DNA of 64,000 nucleotides from Methylocystis sp. (GTDB taxonomy: Bacteria > Pseudomonadota > Alphaproteobacteria > Rhizobiales > Beijerinckiaceae): assembly GCA_020252485.1 (NCBI GenBank), contig JADCCX010000002.1, positions 62,001 to 126,000 of the forward strand. Direction: 5' to 3'. Each line of letters opens with the position of its first letter. Position 1 is the first letter of the stretch. The notes under the pieces were generated by a model. That model saw only the letters and a program-made list of their open reading frames with translations, ran no database searches and was not told the DNA's origin. Below are positions 1-8,992 of the stretch, piece by piece. A program made the translations under genes and the position numbers.

Positions 1-2325
1 GATGCGCGGCGCCTGGCTCGTCGGTCCGATGAAGAGGCCGGAGAAGAGATAGGAGAGGCTCGGATGGCGCTGCCAATGCAGGATCAGGCTCTTCAGCAGA
101 TCCGGCCGGCGCAGGAAGGGGCTGTCCAGCGTGGTCGCCCCGCCGACCACCACATGGTTGCCGCCGCCCGTGCCCGTATGCCGCCCGTCGAGCATGAACT
201 TGTCGGCGCCCAGCCGGCATTGCCGCGCCTCGGCGTAGATCGCCTCCGTCGTCGCCACGCATTCCGCCCAGCTCGACGAGGGATGGATATTGACCTCGAT
301 GACGCCGGGATCGGGCGCCACGCGGATGACATTCAGCCGCGGATCGGAAGGCGGCGGATAGCCCTCGATATGGACCGGCAGGCCGAGCTTGCGGGCAGCG
401 GACTCGGCGGCCGCGATCAGCTCCAGATAATCCTCGAGACGCTCGGTGGGCGGCATGAAAACGCAGAGCCTTCCATCGCGCGGCTCCACGCAGATGGCGG
501 TTCGGACCGCGCCATCCACAGGTTCAAGGCTCTGCTCATTGCGCGCTTGTCCGGCTTCGCTGGCCGTGAAATGCGCCGCCACAGGCGCCCGGCCGGACGG
601 CGTGAGGGCGGCGGGATCGGGGAGTTGGCCGCGCGGTTCCGTCGGATCCGCCGGATGCAGGAACGGATATTGCGCGGGCGGCACATGGGGGAGCGAGCCG
701 AGCGGCAGGCGATACCCGGCAGGGCTGTCGCCCGGCACCAGAAACAGGTGCTGGCGGCGCAGTTTCCAGCGCTCGGATTTCCAGCGCGGTCCCCCGCCTG
801 CGGCGATGCCCTGCGATTGCCAGCTCTGGATCGGCAGCACGAAGCCGGATGGCGAGGTCAACCCGTTGCCGAACACCCGCGCGATCCGGTGACGCTCCTC
901 GGGGTCCTTCAGCCGCGAATTCTCCGGCGTCACATTCTCCGGCAGATTGCCTTCCTTGAGGATCCATTCGGCCGGGTCTTCATAGGCGGGCACGATGTTC
1001 TGGTCCGACACGCCAAGCTCCGAGGCGAGCGTCCTGAGCAGCGTCTGCGCATCGGCGACCTTCGCGCCGGTGCTGGCTCCCTCTTGCGCCACCAGCGCAG
1101 GGTCCTGCCAGATCGGCTTGCCGTCGCGCCGCCAGTAGACCGAGAAGGTCCAGCGCGGCAGCGTCTCACCGGGATACCATTTGCCCTGCCCGTAATGCAG
1201 GAACCCGCCCGGCGCGAAGCGCTCTCTCAGCCGGCGGACCAGCTTGTCCGCCAGCGCCCGCTTTTGCGGCCCGACGGCATCGGTGTTCCATTCCGGGCTT
1301 TCGAAATCATCGATCGAGACGAAGGTCGGCTCGCCGCCCATGGTGAGGCGCACATCGCCTGCCGCGAGCGCCGCATCGACCTTGTGGCCGAGCGCATCGA
1401 GCGCCGCCCAGGATTCCTCCGAGAACGGCCTGGTGATGCGCGGGCTCTCCGAGACGCGCCTCACCTGCATGTCGAAGGCGAAGGCGGTGGCGGCGGCGCT
1501 CGCCATGCCCGCCACCGGCGCGGCATTGGCGTAATGCGGCGTGGCGGCGAGCGGAATATGGCTTTCGCCCGCCAGCAGGCCGGAGGTGGGATCAAGGCCG
1601 ATCCAGCCGGCGCCTGGCAGATAGGCCTCGACCCAGGCGTGCAGATCGGTGAAGTCGTGATCGGCGCCCGGCGGGCCATCGAGCGAGACGAGATCGGGCT
1701 TGAGCTGGATCAGATAGCCCGAGACGAACCTGGCCGCGATGCCCAGATGCCTGAGCGCCTGCACCAGCAGCCAGCCCGAATCGCGGCAGGAGCCGGAGGC
1801 GCGCTGAAACGTCTCCTCGGGGGTTTGCACGCCCGGCTCCATGCGGATGAGATAGCCGATCTCGCGGGCGACGCGGGCATTGAGATCGACGAGGAAACCG
1901 ACCGTGCGCCGCCGCTCGCGCGCGACCGTCGACAGGAAGTTCGACATCAGCGGGCCTACCGGCTCGGGGCGCAGATAGATCACCAGATCGGGCGCAATGT
2001 CATCCGCATAGGCGAAGGGCCAATATTCCGCCTGCTCCTCTACGAAGAAATCGAACGGGTTATAGACCCGCATATCGGCAACGAGATCGACCTCGATCTT
2101 CAGCTCGCGCACCGGCTCTGGAAAAACGTATCGCGCCAGCCAATTGCCGTAGAGATCCTGCTGATGATTGACGAAATGCTCCGCCGGGCTGACCTTGAGG
2201 CTATGCGAGATGATGCGGGTGCGGCTGTGCGGCGCCGGCCTGAGGCGTATCACCTGCGGCCCGAGAGTGACGAGACGGTCATATTGATAATGGGTCAGAT
2301 GGTGGATGCTCGCCTTGATCGACAT
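1..2325 (-). CDS. Large transglutaminase-like / DUF2126 protein (3' end outside window)
   Basis: The frame is open on the minus strand from an ATG at 2325 to the window edge, giving 775 codons without a stop. The N-terminal part looks like the bacterial transglutaminase N-terminal domain. It is followed by a transglutaminase core with the Cys of a GSCRDSGW motif near residue 180, then HAWVEAYLPG and GLDPTSG holding the His and Asp of the expected catalytic triad. The rest, starting with DVRLTMGGEPTFVS, matches DUF2126, which in alphaproteobacteria usually brings the protein to about 1,100 residues. Such proteins commonly sit with circularly permuted ATP-grasp and alpha-E proteins; those would lie left of this window. 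The substrate is unknown. No strong ribosome-binding site precedes the ATG, so the start is moderately sure. Confidence 0.85.
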   Translation of the reverse strand, partial: MSIKASIHHLTHYQYDRLVTLGPQVIRLRPAPHSRTRIISHSLKVSPAEHFVNHQQDLYGNWLARYVFPEPVRELKIEVDLVADMRVYNPFDFFVEEQAEYWPFAYADDIAPDLVIYLRPEPVGPLMSNFLSTVARERRRTVGFLVDLNARVAREIGYLIRMEPGVQTPEETFQRASGSCRDSGWLLVQALRHLGIAARFVSGYLIQLKPDLVSLDGPPGADHDFTDLHAWVEAYLPGAGWIGLDPTSGLLAGESHIPLAATPHYANAAPVAGMASAAATAFAFDMQVRRVSESPRITRPFSEESWAALDALGHKVDAALAAGDVRLTMGGEPTFVSIDDFESPEWNTDAVGPQKRALADKLVRRLRERFAPGGFLHYGQGKWYPGETLPRWTFSVYWRRDGKPIWQDPALVAQEGASTGAKVADAQTLLRTLASELGVSDQNIVPAYEDPAEWILKEGNLPENVTPENSRLKDPEERHRIARVFGNGLTSPSGFVLPIQSWQSQGIAAGGGPRWKSERWKLRRQHLFLVPGDSPAGYRLPLGSLPHVPPAQYPFLHPADPTEPRGQLPDPAALTPSGRAPVAAHFTASEAGQARNEQSLEPVDGAVRTAICVEPRDGRLCVFMPPTERLEDYLELIAAAESAARKLGLPVHIEGYPPPSDPRLNVIRVAPDPGVIEVNIHPSSSWAECVATTEAIYAEARQCRLGADKFMLDGRHTGTGGGNHVVVGGATTLDSPFLRRPDLLKSLILHWQRHPSLSYLFSGLFIGPTSQAPRI

Positions 2326-2469
2326 AAAGCTGAAAACGCCTTCCCGGCCGGAGGGGGATGCGCCTCCGCCGGCGCCATGATGCATTGCAGCAGGCGGATG
2401 GCAAATGTTTTGGCTGTCGCGAGGCGATTTCTTGCGCCGTCAAAGCCCATTTCTGGAGGGCCGCCCGCC

Positions 2470-3315
2470 TCAGGCGTTGCCCTGACCCCAGGCGCGGACA
2501 TCGCCGTAGGCGTCCGGAAACTCGGCCAGATCGTGGTGAACCATCCCGCGCACCGTCATCAGCCTGTGGCGGTGGCTGCCGTCAGCATTGAACTCGTGCA
2601 TCAGATACCCGACGGCCTTTGTCCCGAAGCCCGGCTGCCAGGGATCGCTGATCATGAAGGAGGTTGCCGGCGCCCAGATATGCCGCGCCCCGCCGATCGG
2701 CGTGTCGCGGTACTGATGCACATGGCCGGACATCACGATGCTTGGCTGCGCCATGCCGAGGCAGGCCAGCAGAGTATCGCGGGGGCTTTTCGTCATGAAG
2801 CGGTTGCTGGTCAGGCGCTCGCCATAGCTCTCGTCGGCCAGCGGCTTGTGGAGGAAGATCGCGAGATTGCGCCCGTTCAGGCTCGCCGCAACGGAACGGA
2901 TCGTCTCCTGCTGGTCCGCATCGCCGGCTTCATCGCTGCCCAGCGTCAGCGCATTCAGCCCCAGCAGCCGCCAGCCCGGGATGTCGATCGTCCAGAAATC
3001 CGGGCCGATGATGCGGCGGTAGCGCGCCAGCCGCTCCGCCGAGACAGGCTGGCGGCGGGCGACATCCAGATGATCGCCGACGTCATGGTTGCCCGGCAGC
3101 AGATGGCAATCAAGGCCGATTCCGTCGTGCAATTCCCGGGCAAGGACGAGATCGGCCTCCTCATCGGCGCCATCGAGCGCCAGATCGCCCGTGTTGATGA
3201 TGATGTCGGGGCGGCGATCCCGCAGATTTTCCGCGACGAGATCGAAATTCGCCCGGAAGAAGGGCTTCGTCGGCGACAGATGCGTGTCGGAGATCTGGGC
3301 GATGCGGACGGGCAT
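2470..3315 (-). CDS. Calcineurin-like metallophosphoesterase
   Basis: This 281-residue protein carries the full set of dinuclear-metal motifs: DTH at residues 10-12, GD at 43-44, GNHD at 75-78, a later FLHKP histidine and GHVHQ near the C-terminus. It resembles class III cyclic-nucleotide phosphodiesterases and GpdQ-type glycerophosphodiesterases. No signal peptide is visible, so it should be cytoplasmic. It lies 74 bp downstream of an ABC-transporter solute-binding gene on the same strand, and a strong palindrome separates them. Co-transcription with the importer would suit a phosphodiester-cleaving enzyme acting on the imported substrate, but that role is inferred from position. Cyclic AMP hydrolysis is the main alternative. 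Confidence 0.85.
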   Translation of the reverse strand: MPVRIAQISDTHLSPTKPFFRANFDLVAENLRDRRPDIIINTGDLALDGADEEADLVLARELHDGIGLDCHLLPGNHDVGDHLDVARRQPVSAERLARYRRIIGPDFWTIDIPGWRLLGLNALTLGSDEAGDADQQETIRSVAASLNGRNLAIFLHKPLADESYGERLTSNRFMTKSPRDTLLACLGMAQPSIVMSGHVHQYRDTPIGGARHIWAPATSFMISDPWQPGFGTKAVGYLMHEFNADGSHRHRLMTVRGMVHHDLAEFPDAYGDVRAWGQGNA

Positions 3316-3344
3316 GAGAACATTTCCGAAGGATCAACGGGCGA

Positions 3345-3368
3345 GGGCGGCCGCAGCTGCGGCCGCCC
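3345..3368. repeat. 24-bp perfect palindrome between binding-protein and phosphoesterase genes
   Basis: Two 12-base arms (GGGCGGCCGCAG and its reverse complement) meet without a spacer. Transcribed from the importer operon, this would make a very stable G+C-rich hairpin just after the solute-binding-protein stop codon. Such hairpins often stabilise the upstream message or reduce read-through. No T-run follows, so it is not a classical intrinsic terminator. Confidence 0.7.
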
Positions 3369-3389
3369 CGTTCTAGGTAGGGCCTGCCC

Positions 3390-4682
3390 TCAACCCTGAC
3401 GAGGGATCAGCTTGCGCACCTCGGCCGCCATGTCGGCCAGCACCTGCTCGGGTGTAGCCTTCTGCTCGGCGATGCGGGCAAGATTATCGACCATCACCTG
3501 CGTGACGCGCACGGAGTTCTGGCCGGGGAAGGCATACCAGGGCACCATCAGCGGCACCTGACGGGTGGCGGCCTGGAAGAGCGGGTTCTGCTTGTAGAAA
3601 TCCGCGAGGTAGGACGGATCGTCGATGGCGATCTGGTTGCAAGGCACGTAGCCGGTGTTCTTGACCATGAGCGTCGTGCCTTCCGGCGATGTCGCAAACT
3701 TGAGGAACATCCAGGCGGCCTCCTGCTTGCGCGGGTCCTTCGTGGTGATCATGCCGCCCGCGCCGCCGGTCGGCAGACGGCCCTTCACCGGATCGATGAC
3801 CGGCATCAGCGAGGTCTGGAGCTGGAAATTCGTGCCGACGGAATTGGCGATGGAGCGCACCTGCGCCGTGGTGCGGAACATCTGGCCAAGCTTGCCCGCC
3901 GCGAAGGCCTGCAGGTCAGCGGTGCCGGCGAAGTTCGGCATGCCGCCTTCCTTGACCATGCGGTCGAGCAGCTTCAGGGCCGCGAGGCCTTCCGCGCCGT
4001 TGAACGCGACGTCCGTTTCGGCGTCGTTCAGCATGCGGCCGCCATGGCCGTAGAGAAGGGCCGAGAACATCCAGTCGTCGCCCGGCCAGCGGAAGAACAT
4101 GCCTTCGTTGCCGTCGCCCAGCGCCTTGATGCGCTTCGAATTGTCGATGACCTTGTCCCAGCTGGCCGGGAAGCCCGCGTCGGTGATCCCGGCCTTCTTC
4201 AGCAGGTCCATGTTGTAATAACTGATCGGGTTGGAGGCGGCGAAAGCCAGGCCGCATTGCGTCTTGGCGTGGAAGCCGAGGCCGAGAAGTGCGGGCGAAT
4301 AGCCCAGCTTGGCGAGATCGCCTTCCTTGGCCAGTAACGGAGCCAGATCCTGCGCGATGCCGCGCTCGGCGAACATGCGGAGCCGATTGAGGCCCTGGAA
4401 CGAGACCTCGGGCATCGAGTTCGTTGCGGCGTTGCGCAGCAGCAGCTGCGCGCCGTCCTCATAGGTCGGCGTCGGGTTGACATAGGCCGCTTTCACTTCC
4501 GGATGCTTTTTGGTGAAGGCCTCCATCACGGCGTCCTGCGCCTCCTTGAAGATCGCGGGCATCGAGTAATGCACGTTGATCTCGACAGACTGTGCGCGGG
4601 CAACAGCAGGCATTGCAATGGTCGCTGCAGCGCCTCCCATTACGGCGAGGCCTTGGCGGCGGGTGAGTGTCATGCGGGTCAT
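3390..4682 (-). CDS. ABC transporter extracellular solute-binding protein, family 1
   Basis: This 430-residue protein starts with a Tat-like leader (TRRQGLAVMGG, followed by an A-x-A cleavage site near residues 28-30), so the mature protein should be periplasmic. Length and fold cues, such as the FTKKHPEVK region and the late VPWYAFPG segment, fit the UgpB/maltose-type binding proteins for sugars, polyols or glycerol-3-phosphate. It is the fourth gene of an operon that runs ATPase, permease, permease, binding protein, and lies 43 bp from the second permease. The substrate cannot be read from sequence. The downstream metallophosphoesterase and the glycerol kinase gene 5 kb away make a glycerol-phosphate compound a reasonable guess. 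Confidence 0.88.
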   Translation of the reverse strand: MTRMTLTRRQGLAVMGGAAATIAMPAVARAQSVEINVHYSMPAIFKEAQDAVMEAFTKKHPEVKAAYVNPTPTYEDGAQLLLRNAATNSMPEVSFQGLNRLRMFAERGIAQDLAPLLAKEGDLAKLGYSPALLGLGFHAKTQCGLAFAASNPISYYNMDLLKKAGITDAGFPASWDKVIDNSKRIKALGDGNEGMFFRWPGDDWMFSALLYGHGGRMLNDAETDVAFNGAEGLAALKLLDRMVKEGGMPNFAGTADLQAFAAGKLGQMFRTTAQVRSIANSVGTNFQLQTSLMPVIDPVKGRLPTGGAGGMITTKDPRKQEAAWMFLKFATSPEGTTLMVKNTGYVPCNQIAIDDPSYLADFYKQNPLFQAATRQVPLMVPWYAFPGQNSVRVTQVMVDNLARIAEQKATPEQVLADMAAEVRKLIPRQG

Positions 4683-4725
4683 GGTCTTTGTCCTCTGTTG
4701 CTGGTGATGGGTGGGCTGATGCGCA

Positions 4726-5565
4726 TCAGCCCTTCAGGCCTGTCATGGTGACGCCCTCGATGAAGCGGCGCTGCGCAAACAGGAAAGCGATGACGAGCGG
4801 TGCGGCGACGAGCGTGGCGGCGGCCATCAAGGCGCCGTAATCATCGCCGGATTCGACGGAGCGGAAGGCGAGGATGCCCATGGCCGGCGTGTAGAGCGAG
4901 CCCTTCTGGATGACGATCAGCGGCCAGAAGAGATCGTTCCAGTGGGCGACGACCGAGAAGATCGCGAAGGCCGTCGCGGCGGGCCATGCATTCGGCAGGA
5001 TGACACGCCAGACAATGGAGAACTCGCCCATGCCGTCGATCCTCGCGGCGGCGATGAGATCGTCCGGCAGCGCCTTGAAGAACTGCCGGAACAGGAAGAT
5101 CGCAAAGACCGAGCAGGTGAAGGGTGCGATCAGCGCCGTGTAGCTGTTCAGCAGGCCCGCCTGATGGAAGCCCATGTAAAGCGGCAGCGCCGTCGTCTGG
5201 TAGGGGATCAGCAATCCCAGCATCACGAAGCCGAACAGGATCTCGCGCCCCCGGAAGTTGAGTTTCGCCAGCGCGTAGGCGGCGGGAATGGCGAAGAGGA
5301 GCTGAAAGAACAGGATGCCGAAGCAAACGATCAAACCGTTGATCACGAAGGTGAGGACCGGGATGGTGCGCAGCACCTTGCCGTAATTCTCGATCAGCGC
5401 CCATCTCTCGGGCAGCAGTGTCAGCGAGGCGCGGAAGACCTCATCCTGCGGTTTGACCGAGACGGCGAGCATCCAGACATAGGGGACGAGGACGATGAAA
5501 GCCGCGATGCAAAGCACCGCGAGGCGGGGCAGGTCTTTGACGAGGGAAGGGCTGTCGCTCCGCAT
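4726..5565 (-). CDS. Carbohydrate-type ABC transporter permease (MalG/UgpE-like)
   Basis: A 279-residue inner-membrane protein with about six hydrophobic segments. It has the EAA-loop sequence AAARIDGMGEFSIVWRVILP in the last third, the part that docks on the ATPase. The N-terminal helix (AVLCIAAFIVLVPYVWM) and the final FIEGVTMTGLKG tail are typical of the MalG/UgpE branch. It begins 3 bp after the first permease ends, so the two are almost certainly translated together. Confidence 0.9.
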   Translation of the reverse strand: MRSDSPSLVKDLPRLAVLCIAAFIVLVPYVWMLAVSVKPQDEVFRASLTLLPERWALIENYGKVLRTIPVLTFVINGLIVCFGILFFQLLFAIPAAYALAKLNFRGREILFGFVMLGLLIPYQTTALPLYMGFHQAGLLNSYTALIAPFTCSVFAIFLFRQFFKALPDDLIAAARIDGMGEFSIVWRVILPNAWPAATAFAIFSVVAHWNDLFWPLIVIQKGSLYTPAMGILAFRSVESGDDYGALMAAATLVAAPLVIAFLFAQRRFIEGVTMTGLKG

Positions 5566-5568
5566 CGC

Positions 5569-6504
5569 TCACCCGTAATGAATGCGGCGGTCGATCAGGC
5601 GGGTCTGCACCAGCATGACCGCCAGAACGATGGCGAGAAAGACGAGCGTGATCGCGGCTGAATAGCCGAATTTGAAATAGTGGAAGCCCTCCTGATAGAT
5701 CGTGCGCAGCAAGACCTCGGAGGCGTTGTTGGGACCGCCCTGGGTCAGCGTCTGCACCGAATCGAAGACGCGGATGGACCGCGTCATCGTGATGATGATG
5801 ACGAAGAGCAGCGTTGGCCCCAGCAAGGGCCAGGTCACCAGCGCGAAGCGCGACCAGGCGCTCTTGGCTCCATCCACCTCGGCGGCGCCATAGAGCTCGC
5901 GGGGGATCGCGGTGAGCCCGGCCAGGAACAGGACAAGGTTGAAGCCGACGTTCTCCCAGACGCCTATCATGCCAAGCGACATGAGGACCCAGTCCGAACT
6001 GCCGAGCCAATTGGGCGTGCCGAGACCCAATCCACGCAGGACGGCATTCACCGGACCGATGCTGGGATGCAGGAGATATTGCCAGGCGGTCGCCATGGCC
6101 ACGGTCAGCGACACGACCGGCAGAAAAAAGACGGCCCGGAAGAAGGCCCGGCCCCGTGCACCCGCTTCAATGAGGATTGCAAGCAAAAGCGCGATGCCGA
6201 TCGACAGCGGCACTACGAAAAAGCAGTAGATCACCGTGTTGCGGATCGATGCCATGAAGGTGCGGTCCTTCAGCATGTCCGCGAAATTCTCCGATCCGAT
6301 CCAGCGGAAGGAAGTTCCGCCGAACTCGTAATCCGTAAAGGCGAGCGCCAGCACCCCGGCGAGCGGCAAGAGGATCATCAGGAGGTACGCGATGATGGCG
6401 GGCAGCGTGAGGAGCCAGGCCGCGCCGCCATCGCCGACGAGGGATCGGGCACGGGACCTTTCCCGTGGCGCCATGGCGTAAGCGGCTGCGGCGGCGTCAG
6501 ACAT
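5569..6504 (-). CDS. Carbohydrate-type ABC transporter permease (MalF/UgpA-like)
   Basis: A 311-residue membrane protein with six predicted transmembrane segments and an EAA loop (GAAEVDGAKSAWSRFALVTW) in the second half. It belongs to the UgpA/MalF branch that pairs with the following permease gene. Its start overlaps the end of the ATPase gene by 8 bp, which suggests translational coupling. The cytoplasmic N-terminal tail is Arg/Ala-rich and unremarkable. Confidence 0.9.
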   Translation of the reverse strand: MSDAAAAAYAMAPRERSRARSLVGDGGAAWLLTLPAIIAYLLMILLPLAGVLALAFTDYEFGGTSFRWIGSENFADMLKDRTFMASIRNTVIYCFFVVPLSIGIALLLAILIEAGARGRAFFRAVFFLPVVSLTVAMATAWQYLLHPSIGPVNAVLRGLGLGTPNWLGSSDWVLMSLGMIGVWENVGFNLVLFLAGLTAIPRELYGAAEVDGAKSAWSRFALVTWPLLGPTLLFVIIITMTRSIRVFDSVQTLTQGGPNNASEVLLRTIYQEGFHYFKFGYSAAITLVFLAIVLAVMLVQTRLIDRRIHYG

Positions 6505-7636
6505 GGGCGGGCTTCTGTTTCGCCACAGCGGCGCTGACGCGTTTGCCGTTCCCGTCGAACAGGAATGACTTGGCGGCGTCGGGCCATAGACTGATCTCTC
6601 CGCCGATGGCGACGCGGGGCCGCCGGTCAGGCGCGACGCGGCAGATCACCGGTCTCTTGTTGCCGATGGTTTCGGCATGCAGAAGCGCGCAATCTCCGAG
6701 AAACTCGACATGGGTCAGGCGGGCCGGAATGCCGTCCCCTGCCGGTGCGATATCTTCCGGACGAACGGCGAAGGTCACCGGCCCGCGTGACGGCGCCAAG
6801 AGTCCGGTCGGCACGCCATCGACGCTGACCCGCCCCCTCTCATCCGCCTCCGCCGCAAGAACATTGATCTTGGGAGAGCCGATGAAGGAGGCGACGCGCA
6901 GATCGGCGGGGTCGAGATAGATCTCCTCCGGAGCGGCGATCTGCAGGATCTCGCCGCCCATCATCACGGCGACCCGGTCCGACATCGTCATCGCTTCGGA
7001 TTGGTCGTGCGTCACATAAACGGTCGCCGCGCCGACGCGGCGGTGCAATGCGACGATCTCGGCGCGGGTATGAACACGCAGCGCCGCATCGAGGTTGGAA
7101 AGCGGCTCATCCATCAGGAAGACCCGTGGGTGCCGCACGATGGCCCGGCCGAGCGCCACGCGCTGGCGCTGGCCGCCGGAAAGCTGCGCCGGCTTGCGAT
7201 CCATGAGATGGGCGATGCCCAGCATCTCCGCCGTGCGCTTCGTTTCGTCCGAGATGGCGGCGAGTTTCGCTTTTGCATCGCCGATGAAGCGGCCGAAGAG
7301 GGGCATGCGCTGCAACGCCGAAAGCCTGCGCATCACCAGTGGGACGGCCAGATTTTGCGACACCGTGAGATGCGGGTAGAGCGCATAATTCTGGAAGACC
7401 ATGGCCACATCACGGTCAGCCGCCCGGATATTGGTGACATCCCGGCCCTCGATCGTAACCATACCGCTGGACGCGGTTTCGAGGCCGGCGATGATCCGCA
7501 TGAGAGTCGTCTTGCCGCAGCCCGACGGACCGACGAGCGAGACGAACTCGCCCTTGCGGACCTCCAGCGACACGTCTTTCAAGACCTCCGTGACGCCGAA
7601 GGACTTCGAGACTGCGGAAACTGAAACCCCTGCCAT
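6497..7636 (-). CDS. ABC transporter ATP-binding protein (UgpC/MalK family)
   Basis: The product is a nucleotide-binding subunit with Walker A GPSGCGKTT, Q-loop FQNYALYPH, signature LSGGQRQR, Walker B VFLMDEPLSNLD and H-loop VTHDQ. A C-terminal TOBE/OB domain of about 120 residues is typical of MalK/UgpC proteins that energise sugar and glycerol-phosphate importers. The ATG at 7636 (MAGVSVSAVSKSFG) is chosen because family similarity begins there. An in-frame start at 7741 would add 35 residues unlike the family. This is the promoter-proximal gene of the importer operon. Confidence 0.92.
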   Translation of the reverse strand: MAGVSVSAVSKSFGVTEVLKDVSLEVRKGEFVSLVGPSGCGKTTLMRIIAGLETASSGMVTIEGRDVTNIRAADRDVAMVFQNYALYPHLTVSQNLAVPLVMRRLSALQRMPLFGRFIGDAKAKLAAISDETKRTAEMLGIAHLMDRKPAQLSGGQRQRVALGRAIVRHPRVFLMDEPLSNLDAALRVHTRAEIVALHRRVGAATVYVTHDQSEAMTMSDRVAVMMGGEILQIAAPEEIYLDPADLRVASFIGSPKINVLAAEADERGRVSVDGVPTGLLAPSRGPVTFAVRPEDIAPAGDGIPARLTHVEFLGDCALLHAETIGNKRPVICRVAPDRRPRVAIGGEISLWPDAAKSFLFDGNGKRVSAAVAKQKPAHV

Positions 7637-8036
7637 CTGCCGCCCGCTTCTGCCCGTCAGCGAGCTAACGGTGAAATATGACAAACAGGACACTGATTTG
7701 TGACAGCCCCGTGAAAGGGGCGCGTCTTGCAACGGATGCAAGAGGATGATTGCAGCAATCGCCTTGCAAAATCACCGGGCTCCCTGTAAAGAAAGATTCA
7801 GCGGTGTTGTGAGCAAATCGGTTGCTCCATCGTTCAGCCATCCGGAAACAGCAGATTGGCAGTTGCGGCGGGCGGATGATCCTCCAAGCGATTTGGGGTC
7901 AGGCAAGCGTAGGGGCGCTTTGGATCACTCTCAGATGATACGCTGCGGCTGAATGGTCAGCTTCCCGGCGCAGAATCGGTGTTTCGACGGCAATGTCGCA
8001 AATGCCGCCGACTCGACCTCCACACAGGGACAATGA
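7637..8036. other. 400-bp divergent intergenic region
   Basis: This gap separates the leftward importer operon from the rightward DUF4167 gene, so it should hold both promoters. An ACAAA...TTTGT inverted pair lies at about 7680-7700, close to the importer ATPase start, and could be an operator, though it is short. An AGGGA ribosome-binding site sits just before 8037. No convincing open reading frame or RNA gene was seen. Confidence 0.5.
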
Positions 8037-8972
8037 ATGAGACCCGGACAGAAGAACCGCATGCGGGGTGGCCGCAGCAACAACAGCAATGGCGGCAACC
8101 GGCGCGGACCCAACCCGCTCACCCGCTCGTATGAGTCGAACGGACCTGACGTGAAGGTGCGCGGAACGCCGCAGCATATCGCGGAGAAATACGTTCAGCT
8201 CGCCCGCGATTCGCATGCCGTCGGCGATACGGTGATGGCGGAAAGCTATCTCCAGCATGCCGAACATTATTACCGCATCATCGCCGCCGCACAGAACGCG
8301 CAGCAGGCAGCCTATAATCAGGCCAATGGCCTGCCCAACCCCGTTGCCGACGACGCCATGGACGATGAGGACGAGTTCGAAGTGGCGGGCGCCGACCGCT
8401 TCACCTTCCGCGCCCCCCAGGCTTTCCAGCAGAACGGCGGGTTCAACCAGCCCGGCTATCAGCCCGGTCAGGGCCAGACGTACGGCGAGCTGCCGGGCAG
8501 TGGCGACCAGCCGCCGATTCCCGAAGGCGCGATGGGCGAAGCGGGGCAGCAGCACGTGCAGCCGCGCCCGCCTCGCCAGGACAGGCCTTTCGACAACCGC
8601 CGCCCGTTCGACAACCGCGGCGAGCGGGGCGACAACCCGAACCGCGACCGGAACAACCGCCGCTTCGGCCGTGATCGGCCTTTCGGTGAGAGGCCCTATG
8701 GCGACCGCCAGAATGGCGAGGCCAGGACGCAGGACGGCAATCCGTCCTCCGACCGTGCGCCAGAAGAGAACGCGCCCGATTTCGAGCGTGAGGAGCGCGT
8801 CGGCCTGCCGTCGTTCATCACCGCGCCCGTGCGGAGCATGGGCCCCGAGGAGGGCGAGGCGCCGGCCGCCGAGCACGAGGGCGGCGAGGGCCCCGGCCGG
8901 CTCAGGAACCGCCGCCGGCGGCGTCCGCGGATTGACGGCGCGCCGGAAACGGGCGGCGACGATCAGGGCTGA
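8037..8972 (+). CDS. DUF4167 domain protein, basic and low-complexity
   Basis: The 311-residue protein opens with an Arg/Asn/Gly-rich stretch. A conserved helical region at about residues 38-85 (DVKVRGTPQHIAEKYVQLAR ... AESYLQHAEHYYRII) matches DUF4167, found near the N-terminus of many Hyphomicrobiales proteins. The remainder is disordered, with repeated FDNR and DRP motifs and a basic RNRRRRRPR tail, which suggests RNA or nucleic-acid binding. The start is supported by AGGGA six bases upstream. Its molecular role is not established. Confidence 0.85.
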   Translation: MRPGQKNRMRGGRSNNSNGGNRRGPNPLTRSYESNGPDVKVRGTPQHIAEKYVQLARDSHAVGDTVMAESYLQHAEHYYRIIAAAQNAQQAAYNQANGLPNPVADDAMDDEDEFEVAGADRFTFRAPQAFQQNGGFNQPGYQPGQGQTYGELPGSGDQPPIPEGAMGEAGQQHVQPRPPRQDRPFDNRRPFDNRGERGDNPNRDRNNRRFGRDRPFGERPYGDRQNGEARTQDGNPSSDRAPEENAPDFEREERVGLPSFITAPVRSMGPEEGEAPAAEHEGGEGPGRLRNRRRRRPRIDGAPETGGDDQG

Positions 8973-8992
8973 CGGCCCGTCCGATCACGCCG

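Noticed and set aside
64-3399. Very long plus-strand open frame (1,111 codons)
   Set aside because: It has Arg/Ala-rich composition with no domain, and lies opposite a minus-strand transglutaminase/DUF2126 gene and a metallophosphoesterase with clear motifs. It is a shadow of G+C-rich codon use.
7680-7700. ACAAA/TTTGT inverted repeat upstream of the importer ATPase as a defined operator
   Set aside because: Five-base arms are common by chance. It is mentioned only as part of the intergenic description.
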